Source of the DNA: Verrucomicrobia subdivision 6 bacterium
GTDB lineage: Bacteria > Verrucomicrobiota > Verrucomicrobiia > Methylacidiphilales > Verrucolacustridaceae
DNA length: 41,958 nucleotides
Direction: 5' to 3'
Assembly: GCA_947466515.1 (NCBI GenBank)
Contig: CANIEM010000011.1
Coordinates: 1-41,958, forward strand
In this document: piece by piece, positions 18,039 to 25,172 of the stretch
How positions within the stretch are numbered: the stretch's first letter is position 1
Layout: every line of letters starts with the position of its first letter
Program-made: the position numbers and the translations under genes
The notes under the pieces: generated by a model
The model's input: only the letters and a program-made list of their open reading frames with translations
Told to the model about the DNA's origin: nothing
Databases searched by the model: none

Positions 18039-18308
18039 TTACTGATCTTCTAAAACCGTCGTCGGCACATAGCCACGCCGCCGATCCATCGTCTCCACCT
18101 CCGCATTGTCGCCAATCACCCTCCGCACGCTGACTCGATCTCCGCGATGCAGAGTCGAGGAAGCTGGTGTCACCTGATTGGGCCCATTTTCCTTCAGGGG
18201 CACATCGGTCAGGATCATCGCCAGACCTGCATCGCGATTTCCCGTGCCCGCGCAACCCACCAATCCAAAAACTCCCGCTACGGCAAAGATCAAAATAAGA
18301 TTCTTCAT
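18039..18308 (-). CDS. Small lipoprotein with SH3-like fold
   Basis: This 89-residue protein has an N-terminal lipoprotein signal ending in the lipobox LVGC, so Cys19 should be lipidated and the protein anchored in a cell-envelope membrane. The mature part ends in an SH3-like beta stretch: TLHRGDRVSVRRVIGDNAEVETMDRR, then GYVPTTVLE. Bacterial SH3 domains of this kind often bind peptidoglycan, but the function here is unknown. It lies upstream of the thiC riboswitch on the same strand and is divergent from the lipoate-ligase-type gene. Confidence 0.75.
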   Translation of the reverse strand: MKNLILIFAVAGVFGLVGCAGTGNRDAGLAMILTDVPLKENGPNQVTPASSTLHRGDRVSVRRVIGDNAEVETMDRRRGYVPTTVLEDQ

Positions 18309-18380
18309 ACCTACCAGCTAGCAACCCACCGCCTCTTGGCAACTCTTGCCCTTTACTCCATCTGTTCGCAGTTTAGCCGA

Positions 18381-19055
18381 ATGCCCTTTGCCACCAACGT
18401 GGTCCGCCTTATCCAAAACGGAAAATCTTCCCCCGCTAAAAATATGGCAATCGACGAATCCCTCCTCCGCCATGTCCTCCAGCCCGTTCTCCGTATCTAT
18501 GGCTGGTCCATTCCCTGCCTATCTCTTGGCTACTTTCAAAAGTCTTCCCTCGTTCCAAAAGATCAGGCCTTCGTGCGGCGCTACACCGGCGGAGGAATCG
18601 TCGAACACGGTCACGATTTGACCTACACCCTCATCTTGCCCGCCCACCACCCCTTAACCACTTCTGGAACTCTGCCCAGCTACCGTGCCATTCACCAAGC
18701 CGTCGCTAAGGCACTCACCGCTTGCGATATCCCCTGTGCACTCTCCTCCGCCCCGCCCCTCAACGATGACCCCTCCTGTTTTCTTAAACCCGTTCCAGCC
18801 GACGTTCTCGACTCCTCAGGCCACAAACTCGCAGGCGCTGCCCAGCGCCGCACAAAACAGGGTTGCCTCCACCAAGGAAGCATCCTTTTACATGGGCCGA
18901 TCCCCGCCTCCTTCTCCGCCCACCTCATTCGCTCTCTTGAAGAGTGCCTCCAGGCCCGAACCATGGAATCAACTCTCACTGCCCACGAAATTCAGTCCGC
19001 CGCCGATCTAGAATTCAGTCGGTACGCCACCCGCGAGTGGAACTTTTCGCGCTGA
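18381..19055 (+). CDS. Lipoate-protein ligase / octanoyltransferase family protein
   Basis: This 224-residue member of the BPL/LplA/LipB cofactor-transferase fold has RRYTGGGIVEHGHDLTYTL (66-84) and HKLAGAAQRRTKQGCLHQGS (148-167). Lys149 is the expected conserved lysine. The protein attaches lipoate or octanoate to lipoyl domains of 2-oxoacid dehydrogenases or GcvH. It lacks the long C-terminal domain of E. coli LplA. A cysteine in PSCF (Cys133) sits where LipM-type octanoyltransferases may carry their nucleophile, so LipM activity is an alternative. I start at ATG 18381; the open frame further upstream has no family similarity. It ends one base before convergent dedA. Confidence 0.85.
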   Translation: MPFATNVVRLIQNGKSSPAKNMAIDESLLRHVLQPVLRIYGWSIPCLSLGYFQKSSLVPKDQAFVRRYTGGGIVEHGHDLTYTLILPAHHPLTTSGTLPSYRAIHQAVAKALTACDIPCALSSAPPLNDDPSCFLKPVPADVLDSSGHKLAGAAQRRTKQGCLHQGSILLHGPIPASFSAHLIRSLEECLQARTMESTLTAHEIQSAADLEFSRYATREWNFSR

Positions 19056-19056
19056 C

Positions 19057-19674
19057 CTATCCCTTTTTCTTTCCCGCACCCCAAATCAATCCGACGACCA
19101 CTAAAGTAACCATTCCAAGTAAGACCAAACTTCCCCGCCCAACCCACTGCTCCGCTAATCTCGTTGCCGCTGCCGTCTTGGCAAATCGCTCCCCCGCCAA
19201 CGCACTCAGCCAAATCCACAAAGGGGCATAGACCAAAGCCCCCAGCGTATTCAGGCCGATAAACTTCCCCAGCGGCATGGCATGCCGCCCCGCAAAAAAG
19301 AAAACTCCAAATCGCACCGCAGGGATAAATCGGCCTAGAAAAACCGTTTTCATTCCATGTTTTTCAAAGAGGTGTTCGATTTTTTTCTGTCGCTCAGGCG
19401 AAAAGACCACCGACCCTAAGCGCGTCTGCAAAAACCACCTCCCACCCCTTCTTCCCAAAAAGTAAACCCATAAATCCCCCGAAAGAATTCCCGTTAAGCA
19501 GGCCAAACAGGTCAACCAGTAGGAGGACGTTCCCCAGCCCACCGACAGCCCACTCGCAACCAACAAAGGCTCCTCCGGAAGTGGCACCCCCATGGCCGAT
19601 ATAAAGAGAATCCCAAACATCGCCCAATAGCGAGATTCTGAGATGGCCTGAATTAGAAATTCAATGGTTATCAC
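19057..19674 (-). CDS. DedA-family membrane protein
   Basis: This 205-residue inner-membrane protein has the DedA/VTT domain. Family marks are VPLPEEPLLVASG (30-42) with the acidic pair Glu34/Glu35, SGDLWVYFLGRRGG, and the arginine-bearing FLGRFIPAVRFG (112-123). DedA proteins act as lipid-carrier transporters: undecaprenyl phosphate or phospholipid recycling and proton-dependent envelope homeostasis. Which lipid is moved here is unknown. The 27-base gap to the divergent sulfotransferase implies closely packed promoters. Confidence 0.9.
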   Translation of the reverse strand: MITIEFLIQAISESRYWAMFGILFISAMGVPLPEEPLLVASGLSVGWGTSSYWLTCLACLTGILSGDLWVYFLGRRGGRWFLQTRLGSVVFSPERQKKIEHLFEKHGMKTVFLGRFIPAVRFGVFFFAGRHAMPLGKFIGLNTLGALVYAPLWIWLSALAGERFAKTAAATRLAEQWVGRGSLVLLGMVTLVVVGLIWGAGKKKG

Positions 19675-19701
19675 GGATATGCCTCAAGAGGGTTTGCATT
19701 G

Positions 19702-20928
19702 ATGTCGAAGAATTATCCACTAAAAAAGTTTTCGTCGATGTACCTAAACCTCCGCCTCACAACTCGGGCACTTTATCTTTCGTATTGTAGTCAACCCTTC
19801 CAACTGCGGCGCTGGGTCATTGTCACTTTTTTCCTTCTACTGCTTTGCCACTTCTGGATTGTCGTCGCTATTGGGCGCCTCCTCGACCATATCCTTTACC
19901 CTGATTTTCATAGGCAGGAAATCCGTCAGCCTATTTTCATTATCGCCCCTCCCCGTAGTGGCACCACTTTCCTGCAAAGACTGCTCGCAAAGAACCGCGA
20001 TATCTTTGCCCCTGTGCTCATGTATCAAACCATTTTTCCAAGCATCACCATCCAGAAGCTTATTCATTCCGTGGCTCAGGCCAGCCGCCAAAAGGGACAT
20101 CTCCTTTTTGATATCACTTCATGGGTAGAACGCCACTGCTTCGGCGGTTGGGACGGCATGCATAAAATGCGTTTTACTCAGCCTGAAGAAGATGATGGCT
20201 TTTTTGTTTATACTTTTGTCACTGAAGCTATTTACCTGCTCTTTCCTTTTGTCCGTACCTTGTGGGGAGCTGGCTTTGCCGACGACCTACCTCTCTCGCA
20301 ACAAAAGAGACTCATGAAGTACTACCGCTCCTGCCTGCAAAGACATCTTTACTTAAACGGCCCCGACAAGATTCTTCTCTCCAAAGCCACCCAGTTTTCC
20401 GGGTCGATTCTCTGTCTCCAACGAGAATTTCCCGACGCCAGGATTATTAATATTCTACGAAATCCTCGGGAGTCGATCCCCTCCCACATCAGTGTCTTCT
20501 CCACCGTTTGGCAGTGGATCGATCCGTCTCTAAGAAAGAATGGGCCCGAATCTCGAGAATATGCCGAGCTAGCTGCTGCGTGGTACCTGCACTTGGAGAA
20601 ATTTTCTATCTCGGCTCAGCCCGAGCGCTACTACCGAATTCTTTATCCCGACCTTGTACAAGAAACAGAGAGATCGATTCAATCCATCTACCGCCGATTC
20701 GATCTTCCGCTTTCGGTAAAAGCAAAACGCCAAATTCGGTCCGATGCCCGCCTCGCCGTGGACTACAAAAGCTCCCACCTCTACACCATGGCGGAATACG
20801 GCCTATCGCCTGAGTGGTTGCGGCGGGAGCTCGGCGGCCTCATGAAAAGACATAGATTTTCTGCCTCCATCCCTGCCCGCCCGTCTCCACGCCACCCCCT
20901 AAGAAAAACACGCTCCATCCCGGAGTAA
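19702..20928 (+). CDS. Membrane-anchored sulfotransferase (PAPS-dependent)
   Basis: This 408-residue protein has one membrane segment (about 38-58) followed by a sulfotransferase domain. The 5'-phosphosulfate loop is PPRSGTTFLQRLL (83-95), and the 3'-phosphate site is ILRNPRESIPSHISVF. It should transfer sulfate from PAPS to a lipid, glycan or small molecule, possibly at the membrane. The start follows AGAGGG; the ATG is used rather than the TTG directly before it. The C-terminal tail is basic and Pro-rich. No PAPS synthesis genes are nearby and the acceptor is unknown. Confidence 0.88.
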   Translation: MSKNYPLKKFSSMYLNLRLTTRALYLSYCSQPFQLRRWVIVTFFLLLLCHFWIVVAIGRLLDHILYPDFHRQEIRQPIFIIAPPRSGTTFLQRLLAKNRDIFAPVLMYQTIFPSITIQKLIHSVAQASRQKGHLLFDITSWVERHCFGGWDGMHKMRFTQPEEDDGFFVYTFVTEAIYLLFPFVRTLWGAGFADDLPLSQQKRLMKYYRSCLQRHLYLNGPDKILLSKATQFSGSILCLQREFPDARIINILRNPRESIPSHISVFSTVWQWIDPSLRKNGPESREYAELAAAWYLHLEKFSISAQPERYYRILYPDLVQETERSIQSIYRRFDLPLSVKAKRQIRSDARLAVDYKSSHLYTMAEYGLSPEWLRRELGGLMKRHRFSASIPARPSPRHPLRKTRSIPE

Positions 20929-20944
20929 TATTTTCTGGCGATGA

Positions 20945-22588
20945 TTACTTGGAAATGCGCGGATCAAACCGCTGAGCCAAGGGAATCCGCCGGCCCACCC
21001 CAAATGCTTTTGTCGTCACCTTCAAGCCAGGCGCCGCTTGCCTCCTCTTGTACTCTGAAAGATCAATCTTTCTCACGATCTCTTCCGCCATCGGCTGGGC
21101 AATTCCCTTTCTCACCATCCCCCGAATCGAACCCTCGTTCACCACATAGCTATCTAAAATTCGGTCCAACTCCTCATACGAAGGCAAACTATCCTGATCC
21201 TTCTGATCGGGCCGCAGCTCCGCACTCGGCGCCTTCTCAATCGAACTTTTTGGAATAATCTCCCTTTCCCGGTTGATCCATCTCGAAATTCGATAGACCA
21301 ACGTCTTCGGCACATCCGCAATCACCGCCAGCGCCCCGCACATATCCCCATATAAAGTACAGTACCCTACTGCCAGCTCACTTTTATTTCCCGTAGTCAG
21401 GAGGAGTCGCCCAGAATCATTCGAAATACCCATAAGAATCACTCCCCGAAGGCGCGATTGTAAATTCTCTTCGGTCAAACCTCCACTCCGACCCCCACGA
21501 GATGGCGTGATCGCCTGCAGCATCGCCGCAAACGGCCCCTCAATGGAGATTTTTTCATACCGAATCCCCAAGGCCCGGGCCAGAGACTCGGCATCATCTA
21601 AACTGCCTTGACTGGAATATCGACTCGGCATTGCCACCCCCAACACCTTGTCTTTTCCTAGCGCTTCAGCCGCAATCACCGCAGTCAACGCACTGTCGAT
21701 TCCCCCACTTAAACCCAGCACCACCTCCTGAAAACCACACTTCCCCAAATAATCTTTGGTTCCCAAAACCAGTGCGCGAAAAATCTGCTGCTCTTCACTG
21801 GCCCACTCTATTTTTTTCTCCTGCCCATCCAAGTCCACCACTTTCACCTCTTCACCAAAAGCTAATCCCATACTCAAAAGCTTGCCTCGCTTACTCAAAA
21901 CAAGGCTTTGCCCGTCAAAAACAAGTTCATCATTCCCCCCTACCGCGTTGACCTGCACCACAGGAATCTTCTCTCTCTTCGCCACCCTCTCCAACAAACG
22001 GTACCGCGTCTTTTCTTTGCCTTGATGCCAAGGCGACGCCGACAGATTAATCAGGAGATCGATGCCTTTTTTTGCTAATTCCCTTACCGGATCAGCTAAG
22101 TACCTCCGCTCCATCCAGACATCCTCATCATTCCAAATGTCTTCACAAATCGTCACCCCCACCCGCCGACCGCCAATCCGCACTGGCGCCACCTTTTCCC
22201 CAGGCTCAAAATATCGGTCCTCATCAAATACATCGTACGTCGGTAAAAGGCGCTTCCGCGCCACCACCCGCACTTTTCCCTTCTCAAATAGAAACGCCAC
22301 ATTGTGCAGTGGCCGCCCCTCTTTCTTTGTCGATTTCTCAATCCCACCCATCAGCAAGGGCACTTTCCCAACCCCTTTAGCTAACTCCCGTACCCCACGA
22401 TCATGCCCTTCCAAAAAATCAGCTCGATTCAGTAAATCCCTTGGCGGATAACCACAAAGACCAAGCTCAGGAGCCACCACCATTTCCGCACCCAACTCGA
22501 CCGCCTCCCTATACGACCGAACCACTTTCTCGGCGTTCTTCGCAAAATCCCCGATCGTAAAATTAAGCTGGAGAATGCCAATATTCAT
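20945..22588 (-). CDS. nadE: Glutamine-dependent NAD+ synthetase
   Basis: This 547-residue two-domain enzyme makes NAD from nicotinate adenine dinucleotide. The N-terminal nitrilase-type amidase carries Glu41 (APELGLCGYPPRDLL), Lys112 (RKRLLPTYDVFDE) and Cys148 (TICEDIW), so it can take ammonia from glutamine. The C-terminal synthetase has the ATP-pyrophosphatase loop SGGIDS (294-299). Length and residues are complete. A well-formed sigma-70-type promoter lies 30 bases upstream. The gene converges on the sulfotransferase with a 16-base gap. Confidence 0.97.
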   Translation of the reverse strand: MNIGILQLNFTIGDFAKNAEKVVRSYREAVELGAEMVVAPELGLCGYPPRDLLNRADFLEGHDRGVRELAKGVGKVPLLMGGIEKSTKKEGRPLHNVAFLFEKGKVRVVARKRLLPTYDVFDEDRYFEPGEKVAPVRIGGRRVGVTICEDIWNDEDVWMERRYLADPVRELAKKGIDLLINLSASPWHQGKEKTRYRLLERVAKREKIPVVQVNAVGGNDELVFDGQSLVLSKRGKLLSMGLAFGEEVKVVDLDGQEKKIEWASEEQQIFRALVLGTKDYLGKCGFQEVVLGLSGGIDSALTAVIAAEALGKDKVLGVAMPSRYSSQGSLDDAESLARALGIRYEKISIEGPFAAMLQAITPSRGGRSGGLTEENLQSRLRGVILMGISNDSGRLLLTTGNKSELAVGYCTLYGDMCGALAVIADVPKTLVYRISRWINREREIIPKSSIEKAPSAELRPDQKDQDSLPSYEELDRILDSYVVNEGSIRGMVRKGIAQPMAEEIVRKIDLSEYKRRQAAPGLKVTTKAFGVGRRIPLAQRFDPRISK

Positions 22589-22617
22589 AAACTGCTGTTA
22601 TTTAGTATTTTATGCAT

Positions 22618-22646
22618 TTTATATGTTTTTCGGCATCCGTTGACAA
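22618..22646 (-). promoter_or_regulatory. Predicted sigma-70-type promoter of nadE
   Basis: On the minus strand TTGTCA (22641-22646) and TATAAA (22618-22623) are separated by 17 bases, close to the consensus. Transcription would start near 22611, about 23 bases before the nadE ATG. The same bases on the plus strand give TTGACA (22640-22645) with a weak TAGCCT 16 bases on, which could drive hpnH. The two -35 boxes would then overlap. Confidence 0.6.
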
Positions 22647-22680
22647 AGCTCTGTGGATTTGTAGCCTCATCCCTTCTCTT

Positions 22681-23697
22681 ATGCCAGTTCCTGTTAGCCA
22701 AGCTTGGACAGTTGCCTCCTACGTACTCGGGCAGAAGTTGCGTGGGGTCAAACGGTATCCCCTTGTCCTTATGCTCGAGCCCCTCTTCCGCTGCAACCTT
22801 TCCTGCGCAGGTTGCGGTAAAATCCAGTACCCCGATCACATCCTTAATAAACGCCTCACCCCCCAACAGTGCTGGGACGCCACCGACGAGTGCGGCGCCC
22901 CTATGGTCTCCATCCCTGGCGGCGAACCTCTGATCCATCCAGAGATCGATTCGATCGTCGAAGGCCTCGTCGCCCGCAAAAAATACATCTACCTTTGCAC
23001 CAACGCCCTCCTCCTCAAGCGAAAGCTCGATCTCTTTAAACCTACAAAATACCTCACCTTCAGCATCCACATGGATGGTCTCGAACCGGAACACGATGCC
23101 GCCGTCTGTCGCGATGGCACCTACCAAGTCGCCCTCGAAGCCATCAAAGAAGCCGTCGCCCGCGGATTCCGCGTCACCACCAATACCACCCTATTCGAAG
23201 GCACCAATCCCGCTCGCGTCCGCGAATTTTTTGATGCCATGATGAAACTGAACGTTGAAGGCATGATGCTCTCCCCAGGCTACAGTTACCAAAAAGCACC
23301 CGATCAGGAACATTTCTTAGGTCGCGAACGCACCAAGAAACTCTTCCAAGAAATCCTTAAAGGCCGCAAAAAATCTTGGAAGTTCAATCTCTCCCCCAAT
23401 TTTCTGGAATTTCTCCAAGGCAACGTCGACTACGATTGCACCCCTTGGGGCAACCCCACCTATAACGTCTTCGGTTGGCAGAAACCTTGCTACCTCCTGC
23501 AAGACGGCTACGTCCCCACCTTCAAAGAACTGATGTCCGATACCATGTGGGAAAATTATGGGCAGAAAAGTGGCAACGTGAAGTGCCGCGACTGCATGGT
23601 GCACTGCGGATACGAAGCTAGCTCCGTCGACGACACTTTCGGCTCAGTTCCAGGATTCGCCCGCACCGTCAAAGCTGCCATCGCCTACGGAACCTGA
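22681..23697 (+). CDS. hpnH: Radical SAM adenosyl-hopene transferase HpnH
   Basis: HpnH joins the adenosyl group of SAM to diploptene, the first step in extending the hopanoid side chain. The 338-residue protein has the radical-SAM cluster CNLSCAGC (Cys38, Cys42, Cys45), the SAM-binding SIPGGEPLIH, and the family's C-terminal cysteine region CRDCMVHCGYEASSV. I use ATG 22681; the frame is open 23 codons further, but that stretch lies in the promoter region. No squalene-hopene cyclase or other hpn gene is seen in the window, so hpnH stands alone here. It is followed by two small unknown genes on the same strand. Confidence 0.93.
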   Translation: MPVPVSQAWTVASYVLGQKLRGVKRYPLVLMLEPLFRCNLSCAGCGKIQYPDHILNKRLTPQQCWDATDECGAPMVSIPGGEPLIHPEIDSIVEGLVARKKYIYLCTNALLLKRKLDLFKPTKYLTFSIHMDGLEPEHDAAVCRDGTYQVALEAIKEAVARGFRVTTNTTLFEGTNPARVREFFDAMMKLNVEGMMLSPGYSYQKAPDQEHFLGRERTKKLFQEILKGRKKSWKFNLSPNFLEFLQGNVDYDCTPWGNPTYNVFGWQKPCYLLQDGYVPTFKELMSDTMWENYGQKSGNVKCRDCMVHCGYEASSVDDTFGSVPGFARTVKAAIAYGT

Positions 23698-23728
23698 CCC
23701 CACCGTCAGTCACAACCCCCCTTTCTGT

Positions 23729-24127
23729 ATGCCCCAAGCCGATAAACACGCCCTCCCCTCTCATAAACCCGGCTCTATCGAACACACCACCCTCCCGTGC
23801 ACCGATGCCGCTTCCCGCCAAAACGCCCTAACCACCGCTTTCGACTACCGCGGGGACATTACCCTCGACCTGAACGACGGTAAAAAAATTGTCGGCTTTG
23901 TTTTTCGTTACGATGAAAACCCAGGACAAGTTCATCTCTTCGTCGTGCATGGCAAGGATTCCATCCCCCAGATCGTCCCAGCCGACACCATAACCGCTGT
24001 TCACTTCACTGGCGAAGATACCGCTTTCGGAAAATCGTGGGACGATTGGACCACCAAAGCCGAAAAAGAACGCGTCAAAGAAGCCGCCCGCCTCGCTCGC
24101 GAATCTGTCGCCCGCGGCGAGCTCTGA
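23729..24127 (+). CDS. Conserved-looking small protein, predicted beta-barrel plus charged helix
   Basis: I do not recognise a named family in this 132-residue protein. Residues about 45-95 look like alternating beta strands of an Sm-like small barrel: GDITLDLNDGKKIVGFVFR, then HLFVVHGKDSIPQIVPADTI and AVHFTGEDTAFG. The C-terminus is a charged helix (TKAEKERVKEAARLARES). There is no signal peptide. It lies 31 bases after hpnH on the same strand and 10 bases before the next small gene, so the three may be one transcript. A role tied to hopanoid synthesis is possible but unsupported by sequence. Confidence 0.7.
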   Translation: MPQADKHALPSHKPGSIEHTTLPCTDAASRQNALTTAFDYRGDITLDLNDGKKIVGFVFRYDENPGQVHLFVVHGKDSIPQIVPADTITAVHFTGEDTAFGKSWDDWTTKAEKERVKEAARLARESVARGEL

Positions 24128-24137
24128 GTTACTCCCC

Positions 24138-24404
24138 ATGCGCCGTTGCATGGAATGGACTGATAAGGCCGATGGCGACCGTCCAGAAACCACCTACCGC
24201 GTCTCCCTTTTCTCGGGTGTAGTTCACTGGCAACGAAAAGAAAAAAACGCAGAAAAATGGGAAACCCCTAAACTCCTCGCCACCGAAACCTGGGAACGCC
24301 TCATCGAAGAAGTCGATAAGCGCTATCAACGCCGTCGTGCCCGTCACGACGATGTCCTCCTGATCCGCTCCGCCTTTAAAATCGCACCCAAACTCCCCAG
24401 CTAG
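24138..24404 (+). CDS. Small cytoplasmic protein, unknown
   Basis: This 88-residue protein is rich in Trp, Glu, Lys and Arg, with no signal peptide or membrane segment. It has a beta-like opening (TYRVSLFSGVVHWQRKEKN) and a helical second half (ATETWERLIEEVDKRYQRRR). I see no known motif. A second ATG four codons in is an alternative start. It follows the beta-barrel protein by 10 bases, so it is probably in the same operon. It is followed by 137 bases of leader before rplU. Confidence 0.55.
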   Translation: MRRCMEWTDKADGDRPETTYRVSLFSGVVHWQRKEKNAEKWETPKLLATETWERLIEEVDKRYQRRRARHDDVLLIRSAFKIAPKLPS

Positions 24405-24541
24405 CCCAACCCTCAAACCTCTATCCCACCCCTTTCCGTCCTTTGCGACCTTTGCGTGAGCAACGCGACAGAATCGCGTCCCTTCGGCTAGAAAAAGTCC
24501 CGCCTTGCCCAAGACCTTACTTTCCGATACTCTTTACCCTT

Positions 24542-24865
24542 ATGGCAAAAGTAGCCGTCATTCGTACGGGAGGAAAACAGTACAAGGTCATCGAAGGCGA
24601 AACCTTGGAAATTGAACGCCTCACTGCCGCTCCAGGGACCTCGACCGAGTTCTCCGACGTCCTTCTCTTGATCAATGATGCCGATGTTAAAATCGGTAAG
24701 CCAAACGTTTCAGGCGCCAAAGTCACCGCCGAAGTCCTAGTCCACGATCGCGCCCCCAAGGTCATCGCCTTCAAATACCGTCGTCGCGAAGGATACCACC
24801 GCACCGTGGGCCATCGCCAAGCCCGTACCAAAGTAAAAATTCAGAAGATTTCTGTCGGTAAATAA
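24542..24865 (+). CDS. rplU: Ribosomal protein bL21
   Basis: This 107-residue large-subunit protein binds 23S rRNA. It shows [10 protein letters not shown] at the start and the C-terminal [17 protein letters not shown] signature. I use ATG 24542 ([11 protein letters not shown]); the frame is open 33 codons upstream, but that stretch has no L21 character. No ribosome site is evident before it. The 137-base region upstream contains a 6-bp hairpin (ACGCGA/TCGCGT, 24463-24479) that may belong to an L21 leader. The gene is followed by rpmA after 15 bases, the standard pair. Confidence 0.97.
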   Translation: MAKVAVIRTGGKQYKVIEGETLEIERLTAAPGTSTEFSDVLLLINDADVKIGKPNVSGAKVTAEVLVHDRAPKVIAFKYRRREGYHRTVGHRQARTKVKIQKISVGK

Positions 24866-24880
24866 AGGGAGAACTCTAAA

Positions 24881-25141
24881 ATGGCCCATAAGAAAGGACA
24901 GGGATCGACCCGTAACGGACGCGATAGCCGCAGTCAACGTCTTGGCGTCAAATGCTTCGGCGGAGAAACAGTCCCCGCAGGATCCATTATCATCCGCCAA
25001 CGCGGCACCCGCTTCCATGCTGGCGCCAATGTCGGCATGGGCCGTGATCACACCCTCTTCGCTCTCTCCCACGGCCAGGTTCGCTTCGATAAAGGCAATC
25101 GTCGTATCCACGTCGATCCAACCCCCGTCGCGGCTGCCTAA
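24881..25141 (+). CDS. rpmA: Ribosomal protein bL27
   Basis: This 86-residue protein sits near the peptidyl-transferase centre. It shows the conserved start [16 protein letters not shown], then [35 protein letters not shown] lies 10 bases upstream. There is no N-terminal pro-peptide of the Firmicutes type. It forms an operon with rplU. The uvrA gene starts 31 bases later, in a different frame. Confidence 0.97.
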   Translation: MAHKKGQGSTRNGRDSRSQRLGVKCFGGETVPAGSIIIRQRGTRFHAGANVGMGRDHTLFALSHGQVRFDKGNRRIHVDPTPVAAA

Positions 25142-25172
25142 GCCCGATTCTGGGGCCCCATCTGGCCCGTCC

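Noticed and set aside
24505-24533. Possible promoter TTGCCC-17-TACTCT for rplU
   Set aside because: The -10 is poor, and transcription would start at the ATG itself; not strong enough to annotate.
24942-25172. Upstream extension of uvrA into rpmA
   Set aside because: The extra 77 residues overlap bL27 in another frame and have no UvrA similarity; the GTG at 25173 leads straight into the conserved N-terminus.
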